Source: Candidatus Defluviibacterium haderslevense (GTDB lineage Bacteria; Bacteroidota; Bacteroidia; Chitinophagales; Saprospiraceae). Taken from it: a DNA stretch of 64,000 bases. Location: the NCBI GenBank assembly GCA_016712225.1, contig JADJRL010000003.1, positions 2,369,501 to 2,433,500 of the forward strand, given 5' to 3'. Under the pieces are notes generated by a model. The model made no database searches. It was not told the origin of the DNA and was given only the letters and a program-made list of their open reading frames with translations. Made by a program: the position numbers and the translations under genes. Positions 40,354 through 48,098 of this stretch are shown one piece after another (positions within the stretch are counted from its first letter, which is position 1; each line of letters opens with the position of its first letter).

Positions 40354-42329
40354 TACTTATTTGGTTTATGCATTGTCAATGCCATTTTATATTCTGCTTC
40401 ATAAGGCAAGTTTAATTGAGATACCATTGCGGGAATTGCTAATGACCAACTCACATAGTAATAAGCTAAAATATGGTAGCCTGAAAAAGTCTTGTCTTTT
40501 ATTGAGTTAATTCGATAATTGTCTTTGTCAGGTCTATAGCCTTGAGTTCCTTGCATTGCAATTTCAATTGCAATTTTCTTAATTTCCTCTTGAGGCATTG
40601 CTTCAAAAAACTGCAAGGCATCAACCATAAACATGGCGACAGCCATGTTTATACCTATTTGCTCTTGCGATTTTTGAAATTTGTCCATTTCCCTTTGTTT
40701 GTAAGGGTCTTTGGACTCTATATCATAAGGATCTTTTTCAATTGAAGATAGAAGGTTGTCTATATCTGTTCTTTTGGTTCTATACTCATGTTCATTAACG
40801 AGTTCAAAGTTCTTGTCAAGCTTTAAGTCTTCAGCCCAATGCAAAACCAATTCATATTCTTCAGCAGGTTCTTTGTCCTCTTTGTATTGAAGATACTCGT
40901 CATTAAAATCTGTAGCTAGTTTCATTTCTGACGGAGTAGCATTGAAGTCTTTGATAAAGTCAAATCCAAATAATTCTTTGAACTGAATTGCATTTACAAT
41001 ATTGTATACCTTACTTTTTGAAATGATGTCTTTGGGAGATAGTTCAACAATCTTTTTGTCAGTCACAGCCTTAAGTCCTTCTTGCAACATATTGTAAAGA
41101 GAGATAAATTGAAAAGGTCTGAGTTCTGCGAATTCATTATAAAGGAAGTTTTCAATAAACAAGTCAATTGGCGTATTGAATATTTGACGGTTCATGCCTT
41201 CAAATAAATTCGAACAATAATCAGCAATTGACTTTTCAGAAATCCCCATTTTGTTGAATTTCTTGATTGTCGGTTCAAGTCCTTTTATGAATTCTGTTTT
41301 ATGATTCTGAGTAGAAATAAATAATTGGTTTAACTCACCTTTTCTTGCTTCAATAACAAAATCTAAATGCACCAACTCATGCATTATTAAGTGTTCAACC
41401 GCTGGGTAACTTGGTTTGTATTTTACTATGTGAGTTTCTCTGTTATAGTTTTCGGCAAACTCAAATTTTGCTGCCGTTGGGATTTCTTCATCTTGAATTA
41501 TGTCAATTTTTCTGTCACCATCAAATTCAAGTTTATGTCTGTATTCCCTAAATATTTTTTTGCCACTATCAGTTGCAATTATTTTTTTAGAAATCTCGAA
41601 AGCTTGTCTTACAGAGTTCTGATATAGAACATCCTTACTTTTATTCAGTTTAATTGCTTGAATGGTGCTGTAAAAAGCAGACTGCAAGTCTGCTTCCATT
41701 TCAGCAATCATTCCCAATGCAAAATGAGTATTTGCATATTTGTCGTTAATCTTTAATGCTTCATAAAAATATTTTTTAGCCTCTTCCAATTTACCTTGTT
41801 GCATAAGGTTTGCACCAATGTTGTTTATGGTGATATTGTCCTTTGGATTTGCAATTAGTGCTTGGTCGTAATATTTCATAGCAGTTGGAACATCATCTTT
41901 GAATTTAGCAAAAATGTTTCCCATCATAAGCAATGCCCATCCATTCTTTGAGTCCCAACGTAATGCATCAATTAAGCAATTGATTGCTTCTTCTTGGTCG
42001 CCTTCGTCAGAAAGTATTTGTCCCATAATTCGGTGATATTCCGAAATAGCAGGATTCTTCTCGATTAGTTTTTTAAGAATAGGTTTTGCATCAGCATATT
42101 TACCTTTCTCACAAAATGCAATAACCTTTTGGTAATCTATGTCTTGAGCTAAAATGGTAGGTGTGTCAATCTCAATACTAACAAAGTCATTGTCAATTGT
42201 TACTTTAGGTTTGTAAGGTCCATAAGTATAAAAGTCTTGAATAGCATTGAGCAATGATTGCTGGTCGCCCTGAATGACCGATGGAAATATCGTGTAAAGA
42301 AAGTTGTCTATTTTATGAATGATTTGCAT
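40353..42329 (-). CDS. TPR protein with zinc-metallopeptidase motif
   Basis: 658 residues. TPR repeats cover about residues 80-235 (SEYHRIMGQILSDEGDQEEA, NGWALLMMGNIFAKFKDDVP, ITINNIGANLMQQGKLEEAKK). They are followed by a HExxH motif in VEHLIMHELVHLDFVIEA (near residue 315) and a long helical C-terminus with an acidic insert. A cytosolic zinc peptidase guided by TPRs is the simplest reading. It sits between the XRE regulator and the MazG gene. Peptidase plus XRE partner recalls IrrE/ImmA-type pairs that cleave a repressor (inference). Confidence 0.8.
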   Translation of the reverse strand: MQIIHKIDNFLYTIFPSVIQGDQQSLLNAIQDFYTYGPYKPKVTIDNDFVSIEIDTPTILAQDIDYQKVIAFCEKGKYADAKPILKKLIEKNPAISEYHRIMGQILSDEGDQEEAINCLIDALRWDSKNGWALLMMGNIFAKFKDDVPTAMKYYDQALIANPKDNITINNIGANLMQQGKLEEAKKYFYEALKINDKYANTHFALGMIAEMEADLQSAFYSTIQAIKLNKSKDVLYQNSVRQAFEISKKIIATDSGKKIFREYRHKLEFDGDRKIDIIQDEEIPTAAKFEFAENYNRETHIVKYKPSYPAVEHLIMHELVHLDFVIEARKGELNQLFISTQNHKTEFIKGLEPTIKKFNKMGISEKSIADYCSNLFEGMNRQIFNTPIDLFIENFLYNEFAELRPFQFISLYNMLQEGLKAVTDKKIVELSPKDIISKSKVYNIVNAIQFKELFGFDFIKDFNATPSEMKLATDFNDEYLQYKEDKEPAEEYELVLHWAEDLKLDKNFELVNEHEYRTKRTDIDNLLSSIEKDPYDIESKDPYKQREMDKFQKSQEQIGINMAVAMFMVDALQFFEAMPQEEIKKIAIEIAMQGTQGYRPDKDNYRINSIKDKTFSGYHILAYYYVSWSLAIPAMVSQLNLPYEAEYKMALTMHKPNK

Positions 42330-42334
42330 CTAAA

Positions 42335-42652
42335 TTAATTCTTGATTTTGGTTAATGCTTTTTTTATTCCTTGAGTCGCAAAAGGGTCATTGTCAACCGC
42401 TTCAATTACTTTGTCGCAAAGCCATAGCGAAATAAACTCTTCCTCTGATGAGTTAAAGAATTTGGCAAGTTTTACAACTTGGTCTCTATTCAAATTCCTT
42501 TCACCTCTTTCAGCCTTACTCATTAATGCAGTGTCAACTTCTATATGAGCAGCAACTTGTCTGAGTAGCAAATTTTGCTTCTCTCTCGTTTCTCTAATTT
42601 TCTGTCCTAGGTAACTCACGTTTCTGTATTTTGACTTGTCAAGAAGTGTCAA
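42335..42652 (-). CDS. XRE-family transcriptional regulator
   Basis: 105 residues with a helix-turn-helix of the Cro/C1 type: LGQKIRETREKQNLLLRQVAAHIEVDTALMSKAERGERNLNRDQVVKLAKFF. The C-terminal 30 residues are helical. First gene of the operon, 5 bp from the TPR-peptidase gene. It probably controls the operon, with the peptidase or LexA-like domain as possible derepressing partners (inference). Confidence 0.9.
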   Translation of the reverse strand: MTLLDKSKYRNVSYLGQKIRETREKQNLLLRQVAAHIEVDTALMSKAERGERNLNRDQVVKLAKFFNSSEEEFISLWLCDKVIEAVDNDPFATQGIKKALTKIKN

Positions 42653-42696
42653 ATGTAATAATTATTTTCTAAATGTCAGTCCGTGCGGTTGGAAAA

Positions 42697-42760
42697 TTTT
42701 AGCTCTTTTGGTTTTGCGAAGGGTCGGCTTGTGTGTCGGGCAAAACCAAATGTGCTAAAA
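42697..42760. repeat. Type B palindrome 6
   Basis: Arms TTTTAGCTCTTTTGGTTTTG and CAAAACCAAATGTGCTAAAA; the loop is the same as in palindrome 4. It lies at the 5' end of the LexA-fusion cassette. Confidence 0.8.
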
Positions 42761-42822
42761 TGTGCGGCTGGCTTTTTTTCTGTCGTTTGATGGTCGCACT
42801 GTCGGTCTGTTAGGGTTGCTTG

Positions 42823-42948
42823 TAACGGTCTTGGGCTTGCCGAAGGTGGGGAATTTGAAATACCAATGCTCAAATTTACGATAATGCTCAATAGAATTCC
42901 AAATGCTCAAACTTACGATTCTGCCCCACTTTTGGCAAACCCATGTTG
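42823..42948 (-). repeat. attC-like cassette site 22 (variant GTTG end)
   Basis: 126 bp from TAACG to GTTG. Arms are GGGCTTGCCGAAGGTGGGG and CCCCACTTTTGGCAAACCC; TTGCC/GGCAA is a compensated swap of the usual TTGGC/GCCAA. The GTTG end is matched by a CAACG start in site 23, at the other end of the same cassette. Confidence 0.85.
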
Positions 42949-42960
42949 TGCGTTAGGCTT

Positions 42961-43785
42961 TTATTTTGTTTTGTTAAATGTCCAAATTATGGCTTTTTCT
43001 TTCGTTGCTCTAAAAATAGTGTTGTGTTTCTCTTTTGGTTCAGGTGAATAAATCCAATTAATATTTGGTAGATTTTCTGTCTTTAAAATTTCAGCCAAGC
43101 TGTTTGTATATTGTGAAATGTCTTCTTCACTTGAACCTGCAAACCATATTCTTTTTTCAGTTTTTGGAAATAACGCTAAATGCTCTTTTGCTGTTCTCAC
43201 TAAATAATGATTGTTCCACCAAAGTGAAGGGTCAAAAGCAATATAATTGTCAAACATTTCAGGTGTAAGAAAAAATGTCTCAACAACAAATAAACCTGAC
43301 AACGATTCACCTATAATACTTTTTTCAGAAGTAGTTCTATATCGTTTACTAATTTCAGGAAAAAGTTCTTCTTTAATAAATGCTCTAAATTTTTCAGAAC
43401 CACCTACAACTAGTGCAACTTCTTTGTCTTTTTCAATTTCTGTTGGACCCGACAAATCTCTTCTTCGCTGTGTGTTTGCAATTCCAACTAAAATCATTGG
43501 TGGTATTTTTTTAGCAATTATAAGTTCTGAAAGTGTATTTGCAATGTGAGGAAAATCTTCGTCTATAATTCCTCCGTCAGCCATATACATTACTGGCAAA
43601 GAGTCTGTACCTGTTTTATATTCTTGTGGTGTCCAAACATTAATATTTCTTGTTTCGCCAACTTGTTTTGATTCTATTGTAAATTCATCGTGACTTGGAA
43701 CTTTATCTTTGGATTGTTTGGCATTTGTACAACTAGAAATTGTTACAAGTATTAATAGTAATAAGCTAAAATATTTTGATTTCAT
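42961..43785 (-). CDS. Esterase D / enterochelin-esterase-like alpha/beta hydrolase
   Basis: 274 residues with a lipoprotein signal (MKSKYFSLLLLILVTISSC). Typical putative-esterase (Esterase D) layout: RNINVWTPQEY, LPVMYMADGG, the nucleophile elbow IIGESLSGLFVVE, and YIAFDPSLWWNN. The catalytic Ser sits in GESLSG; the C-terminal segment contains WIYSPEPKEKHNTIF with a candidate His. A cell-surface or periplasmic ester or siderophore hydrolase is likely; the substrate is unknown. Single-gene cassette. Confidence 0.82.
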   Translation of the reverse strand: MKSKYFSLLLLILVTISSCTNAKQSKDKVPSHDEFTIESKQVGETRNINVWTPQEYKTGTDSLPVMYMADGGIIDEDFPHIANTLSELIIAKKIPPMILVGIANTQRRRDLSGPTEIEKDKEVALVVGGSEKFRAFIKEELFPEISKRYRTTSEKSIIGESLSGLFVVETFFLTPEMFDNYIAFDPSLWWNNHYLVRTAKEHLALFPKTEKRIWFAGSSEEDISQYTNSLAEILKTENLPNINWIYSPEPKEKHNTIFRATKEKAIIWTFNKTK

Positions 43786-43840
43786 TTTCTTAATTTTTGT
43801 TTCAATTTTTCTATATGTTATCGGGTTTTAAGCTTACGCA

Positions 43841-43966
43841 CAACGTTTTGGCGCTTCTCGTCAGTTGCGAACTTCGGAACGAATTATTTTCCACTAAGAT
43901 AATATTTCTTGCGAATCGTCAACGTGAACTTACAACAAAATTCGCAATTGCGAGAAACAGCTGTTA
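43841..43966 (-). repeat. attC-like cassette site 23 (variant CAACG start)
   Basis: 126 bp from CAACG to GTTA. Arms are GGCGCTTCTCGTCAGTTGCG and CGCAATTGCGAGAAACAGC, unique here. It contains the stop codon of the next gene. Right flank GTTATAGG pairs with CCTATAAC before site 24. Confidence 0.85.
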
Positions 43967-44266
43967 TAGGCTGGCTTTTTCAATCTCTTTATATTCACCA
44001 TATTGTTGAAAATAATATTCAAACTTCCCAAAGTCGAATTCTATTTGAGTATTTAGATTTTTGTTTATAGTTTCAGCTTGTAATTCATTTATACCGTAAC
44101 TTAAATATAATTCATCATCATTCGGTTCACTGACAAAAATGGTTTTTAGAGTTTCTAATGAGATTTCATTTATCCTGAATTCTCTAATAAATTCTTCGCT
44201 TTCTTTTGCAAATTCCAAAATGCATTTGTCAACTCTAAGTAAGTTTTCTATTGTATATCTTTTCAT
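43964..44266 (-). CDS. Small cytosolic protein of unknown function
   Basis: 100 residues, acidic, no signal peptide: MKRYTIENLLRVDKCILEF, then SLETLKTIFVSEPNDDELYLSYGINELQAE and QIEFDFGKFEYYFQQYGEY. Not recognised; size and composition resemble immunity or antitoxin-like proteins, without proof. It ends on the TAA supplied by the palindrome. Single-gene cassette. Confidence 0.55.
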   Translation of the reverse strand: MKRYTIENLLRVDKCILEFAKESEEFIREFRINEISLETLKTIFVSEPNDDELYLSYGINELQAETINKNLNTQIEFDFGKFEYYFQQYGEYKEIEKASL

Positions 44267-44315
44267 GTAGAAATCATTTGTTTTCTATTTTTGCAATTTT
44301 GCTGAAGCTTGCCTA

Positions 44316-44441
44316 TAACGTTTTTCGGCTTGGCGATGTGGCGGATTTTTAGCACAAAAGTTCAATAGAATTACTACTGTTGAACCTTGCACAAATGTTT
44401 CATAGAAGCACTTCAGCCGCCATATTGCCAAACCGATGTTA
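44316..44441 (-). repeat. attC-like cassette site 24
   Basis: 126 bp, TAACG to GTTA. Almost identical to site 15 (arms TCGGCTTGGCGATGTGGCGG and CCGCCATATTGCCAAACCGA). Right flank GTTAGTGGC pairs with GCCGCTAAC before site 25 with one mismatch. Confidence 0.88.
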
Positions 44442-44456
44442 GTGGCTGCTCTTTTT

Positions 44457-45143
44457 TCAGTCGTCAAATTCAATTGCATTTTTTGTGTTTCTCGCCCAAT
44501 TATTAATATCTAATTTTATTTTCTGTTTCTCGTCAACTGTTATTATTTGCTTTGTCGGCAATGACCAACTTGTCAAATTATTGAAATAAAGAATAAGTCC
44601 ATTCATTCCTAATTCAAATTCAACTTCGGCAACTTTTCCATTGTCCGTAATGTATAAAAATCCACTTCGTCCGTGTGATTTTAAATGCACTCCTTCTTTC
44701 GTCAGCAATTCTTGAACTTTATCTTTTCCTCGTCTTTCGGTCGCCCATTCTTCTTTTAGTTTGTCCGAAATATGATGTTGAAAATGTGTGTCGTCAAATT
44801 TTATGGTTGTCCAACCAAATGGTGTCTTTGATTTTATATCTTTTTCGTTTCGTTTGATTTGCTTTCTGCAATAGTTTGCTTTGTCAGTTAAATCCATTTT
44901 GTCGGCAGAGTCTGCAAGTCCGAGCCAAAAGTCTTCCGAGAAATAATGTTCTGTTTCGTCTGCAAGTTCGATTAAACTGTCAAGTGCAAGTTCCCATTCT
45001 CTGTTGTCTAAAAATTCAACACAATTAATAAACTGTCTGTGTGTTCTATAAAAGTTGGGCATATAGTCAACCAAACGTCCAATAATCTGCTCTGGTGAGA
45101 AGTCTGTTTTGGGTTGTCTGTTTATAAAGTTGAATAGTTTCAC
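44457..45143 (-). CDS. Cytosolic protein of unknown function, 228 residues
   Basis: No signal or membrane segment. The N-terminal half is helical (EQIIGRLVDYMPNFYRTHRQFINCVEFLDNREWELALDSLIELADE). The C-terminal half is mixed (GWTTIKFDDTHFQHHISDKLKEEW, GLILYFNNLTSWSLPTKQIITVDEKQKIKLD). It resembles small Bacteroidota proteins of unknown role annotated only as hypothetical. Single-gene cassette. Confidence 0.6.
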   Translation of the reverse strand: MKLFNFINRQPKTDFSPEQIIGRLVDYMPNFYRTHRQFINCVEFLDNREWELALDSLIELADETEHYFSEDFWLGLADSADKMDLTDKANYCRKQIKRNEKDIKSKTPFGWTTIKFDDTHFQHHISDKLKEEWATERRGKDKVQELLTKEGVHLKSHGRSGFLYITDNGKVAEVEFELGMNGLILYFNNLTSWSLPTKQIITVDEKQKIKLDINNWARNTKNAIEFDD

Positions 45144-45166
45144 TGTCGTTGTTTTAGAGTTGCCGC

Positions 45167-45292
45167 TAACGTTTTGCAGCTTGGCGAAGTGGCGGATTTT
45201 GAAGCACTTACTTTCAATTTAGCACTAATGTTTATTTGAAAACCAAATGTTCAATTTAGCACTGAACCCGCCATTTTGCCAAACTGCTGTTA
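45167..45292 (-). repeat. attC-like cassette site 25
   Basis: 126 bp, TAACG to GTTA. Arms are GCAGCTTGGCGAAGTGGCGG and CCGCCATTTTGCCAAACTGC; GCAG/CTGC is compensated against GCGG/CCGC of site 17. Its right flank GTTAGCCG does not pair with the left flank of site 26. Confidence 0.88.
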
Positions 45293-45321
45293 GCCGTTCG
45301 GTGTTTTTTGTTCGTCATTTT

Positions 45322-46485
45322 CTATTTATTTCCTTTTGCTCTGTTATGCGATTTACACAACATTTCACAGTTTTTAATGTCGGTTGCTCCGCCTTTACTC
45401 CAAGCTGTAACGTGGTCTGCGTCCATTTCTGCTAATTTCCAAATTTTGGTTTTGTTAGCATCGTGTCCGATTGCACAATGTGAACAATTTGATATATTTT
45501 TCTTTTCAGCTTCTGCTGTCTGAATAGCGTAAGTTGATTTTTTTGTAGCTTCGTCAAAAACTCGAACTTCCAAAAGTTTAAAGTCTGTTGAACCACCCAA
45601 AATAAATTCAAAAACGCCTTTTCTGTTTTTTATGTATGGGTCAGCATACAATTTTTTAACTTGTTCTGAAACTGTCTTTGAGTTGTATGGTTGTTTCTTA
45701 TACGTTTCGTAAAGTCTGCCCCATTCAAGTCCTTTCATTTCGCTTTCTACGTCTGTAAACACTGTAGAAACCCAGTCAATAACACTTGTAAAATAGTTTT
45801 TAAGTTCTGTAATGTTGTTGTCAAATCGGTGTTTGCTCATATAATCGCCAACATTTTCTTTGCTTACCCATTCCAAAGCTCTTTCCAAAAAGTCTTGTCG
45901 GTTTGCACTACCAGAAATGTAAGCACTCCATTTCTGAATGTTAGCATTTCGGCTATTGCTAAATTCTTCTTTTCCAAGTGTTACATAAGGACCTGAATAA
46001 ACTGCATTTAATAATTCTTGATTTGTTAATGGAACACCTGAAATATTAATGGTTCTAAACCATTCTTTTATTTCGCTTTCTGTTCCCTCACATTCATAAA
46101 TTAAAAGTTTAGCTTCTAAAATTTTCTTTTGTTTGTCTTCTGCAATACCACTAAAATATTGCTCCATTCCGTTTTCGTCTTTTATTGCAAATTTGTTAGT
46201 TACAAATCTTCCAAAACTTGTAATTCGCTGTTGTCCGTCTAAAACTTCAAGGCTGTTTTTATCTACTCTGTTGAAATAAATTAAACCTAATGGATAACCT
46301 TTTAAGATTGAATTTATTACTGCAACGTCTCTTTTTCCGTCTGCATAAATATAGTTACGTTGGTATTCAGGTTGAATGGTTAAAGTTCCCGAAAGTCCAA
46401 ACAGACCTTTGCCTTCAAGTTCGTTGTAAATGAACCCATCGCAAATGTCTTTTATTGTTATATCTGTTCTTAATGCTGTTTCCAT
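45322..46485 (-). CDS. DUF262 (GmrSD-type) protein with C-terminal HNH nuclease
   Basis: 387 residues. The DUF262/ParB-like domain has LEVLDGQQRITSFGRF (DGQQR motif) preceded by TIQPEYQRNYIY. The C-terminus is an HNH finger: ISNCSHCAIGHD, MDADHVTAWSKGGATDIKNCEMLCKSHNRAKG. Proteins of this layout are modification-dependent or phage-defence nucleases (GmrSD, BrxU, SspE relatives). Its start overlaps by one base the stop of a truncated adenine methylase gene. A restriction-modification-like pair is implied, but the methylase is broken. Confidence 0.88.
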   Translation of the reverse strand: METALRTDITIKDICDGFIYNELEGKGLFGLSGTLTIQPEYQRNYIYADGKRDVAVINSILKGYPLGLIYFNRVDKNSLEVLDGQQRITSFGRFVTNKFAIKDENGMEQYFSGIAEDKQKKILEAKLLIYECEGTESEIKEWFRTINISGVPLTNQELLNAVYSGPYVTLGKEEFSNSRNANIQKWSAYISGSANRQDFLERALEWVSKENVGDYMSKHRFDNNITELKNYFTSVIDWVSTVFTDVESEMKGLEWGRLYETYKKQPYNSKTVSEQVKKLYADPYIKNRKGVFEFILGGSTDFKLLEVRVFDEATKKSTYAIQTAEAEKKNISNCSHCAIGHDANKTKIWKLAEMDADHVTAWSKGGATDIKNCEMLCKSHNRAKGNK

Positions 46486-47459
46486 TATTTCTTGTGTCTT
46501 ATTAAAATTCTATGATAAGTTTTTTGACATAATTTTCCATTATACATTACCTGTCTTGATTTATATTCTTTGAAAGCTGGATTTTGTTTTAAAATTTCTA
46601 AATCAATACAAGGTTCGCAACAATCTATAATTTCAAATTGTTCTGGTGAATATTTATCTAAAAAGCTTATTGGAACACCCATTATGCCATCATAGTTACT
46701 AGGTAAAGCATCTGTAAAAGGTACATTTATGCCATCATAATTTTCATATTTTGGATATTCATTTCCTTTTACTTCTTTATGTTTACTAAACTTTATATTA
46801 TCTTCCATTGTCATTAAGGGCAACGGTTGATGTCTTCTGCCGTGGTCTAAATTTGTAAGCCAAAGACAACTATTTGTAGCAACTATTCGATTTCCTAATT
46901 CATCAATTCTTGCTTCTGTTCCATACAATTCATAGGTTTCAGGAACAATAAACCCAGAAATCCATCTTCCCATTCCTGTACCTAACCATAATTTGTTTTC
47001 TTTAATTAAAGGAAAAACTTCTTTATATGTAACAACATTTATGTTACCAATAATTAAAAATTGCTTTTCTGCCTCGACTATCCAAGATAAAAAGTTGCGA
47101 AACAAAGAAAATGGCGGATTTGTAATTATTATGTCGGCTTCGTCTCGTAATTTTTTAATTTCATCGCTATTAAAATCACCATCGCCTTTAAGGTAAGTCC
47201 ATTCAAGGTCGTTTACATCAATTTTCCCATCTCCACTTTTGTCGTGAGTAAGTGTAAATATTTTTCCGTTTTTTATTGTTTTCTTTTTGTCAAATTGTGG
47301 ATTTGTTGTTTCAAAAAGTGTAGGTTGATAATTGGTTTTATATAGTTTGCTATCAGGTGCATAACTAGTACTTATTAGTTTTTTTATTCCATACCTTTCA
47401 AAATTTTGAGCAAAAAATTTAGTGAAGTTGCTCCATTCAGGGTCATCACTGGGGGTAAC
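46485..47459 (-). pseudogene. EcoRI-type adenine methyltransferase, 5' end lost at cassette boundary
   Basis: The frame encodes about 325 residues of an EcoRI-methylase-family protein: SDDPEWSNFTKFFAQNFERYGIKKLI, the catalytic NPPF motif (IIITNPPFSLFRNF), and a complete C-terminus. Family members begin about 40-60 residues earlier, with a DNA/AdoMet-binding segment ending in a Cys-Asn-Cys/Asp-Asp-Pro stretch. Here that part is replaced by cassette site 26, whose core GTTA directly abuts the frame. The frame stays open through the palindrome to an ATG at 47543, but that start lies in repeat sequence. A non-functional or poorly translated gene is likely. Confidence 0.8.
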
Positions 47460-47581
47460 GTTTTGGCGCTTGGCGCAGTGGCGGATTTCGGAGCACAAAA
47501 CTGTCAATACACCACAAAAGTTGATGCGAGGTAGAATGTTCAATTAACCACGTCACCCGCCATTGAGCCAAACGCCTGTTA
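47456..47581 (-). repeat. attC-like cassette site 26 (first in array)
   Basis: 126 bp, TAACG to GTTA. Arms are GGCGCTTGGCGCAGTGGCGG and CCGCCATTGAGCCAAACGCC, same family as site 7. Right flank GTTAGTGGC pairs perfectly with GCCACTAAC at 55751-55759, so it is the 3' site of the efflux-pump cassette. Confidence 0.88.
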
Positions 47582-47653
47582 GTGGCTGCTCTTCTTTTTC
47601 TTTGTCGTGTCGTGTCATTACGGGTTGGTCTGTTGTGGGTGCGGTGGGATTGG

Positions 47654-47713
47654 CAAGCTCTTTTGATTTTGCCTTCAATAAAAAATAAAATGAGGCAAAA
47701 GCAAATGTGCTTG
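47654..47713. repeat. Type B palindrome 7
   Basis: Arms CAAGCTCTTTTGATTTTGCC and GGCAAAAGCAAATGTGCTTG. It lies at the 3' end of the efflux cassette. Confidence 0.72.
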
Positions 47714-47800
47714 ACAATAGGGTGGCGTTAGTAGCAGGGTCTGTCCGCTGTGCAGTAGGTTGTCTCCATTTGGCAGTAGAGAGTTTCCTGTTTTACATCT

Positions 47801-47972
47801 GATTTGTCTAAATGAACAAGGTGTTTTCCCTGAATAACATCGCTTGTCTCCAAGTTAACAAATGATTTCTCTAAGTTGTTTATGCGTTTTTCATAAATAA
47901 CAAAGGATTTGTCTAAAGTAAAGTGGCTTGTCCCCGAAGTAACAAGCCACTTGTCCGATGTAACAAAGGTCG
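47801..47972. repeat. Degenerate 22-24 bp tandem repeat
   Basis: About seven imperfect units around the theme TTGTCTAAAGTAACAAGnn. On the minus strand one frame stays open and reads as short repeats (LDKSFV, LEKSFVNLE, LDKSDV), but no start codon is found, so it may be a remnant of a repeat protein. Confidence 0.5.
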
Positions 47973-48098
47973 TTTGCTAAATGTTAAGCAGGTCTTTTGG
48001 TAAATTTCAGTTTGTATACCTGTTTATTTTGAGGACTTGTCCCGCCAAATACCGACTTCTAACGCTAATAGTTTTAAAAAATCTTTGCGTTCCATAAT

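Larger units (their letters stand above)
42653..42960. other. Intergenic region with type B palindrome and site 22
   Basis: Upstream of the XRE gene lie type B palindrome 6, a short GC/GT-rich stretch and cassette site 22. No gene is seen. Confidence 0.65.
47582..48098. other. 517-bp gene-free region before the efflux operon
   Basis: It holds type B palindrome 7, then an area of degenerate 22-24 bp repeats (47801-47972). No start codon opens a convincing gene. Confidence 0.6.

Noticed and set aside
47459..47543. Using the ATG at 47543 as the real start of the methylase
   Set aside because: It lies inside the palindrome; the 28 residues it would add are translated repeat sequence and do not resemble the family's N-terminus.
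698..47581. Reading the palindromes as plain transcription terminators or REP elements
   Set aside because: They are 126 bp with long asymmetric stems, lack T-runs, keep exact end bases, and define duplication breakpoints and cassette-specific end pairing, which terminators or REPs would not.
698..47581. CRISPR array
   Set aside because: The repeats are far too long and variable in sequence, and the 'spacers' are whole genes; no short unique spacers and no cas genes are present.
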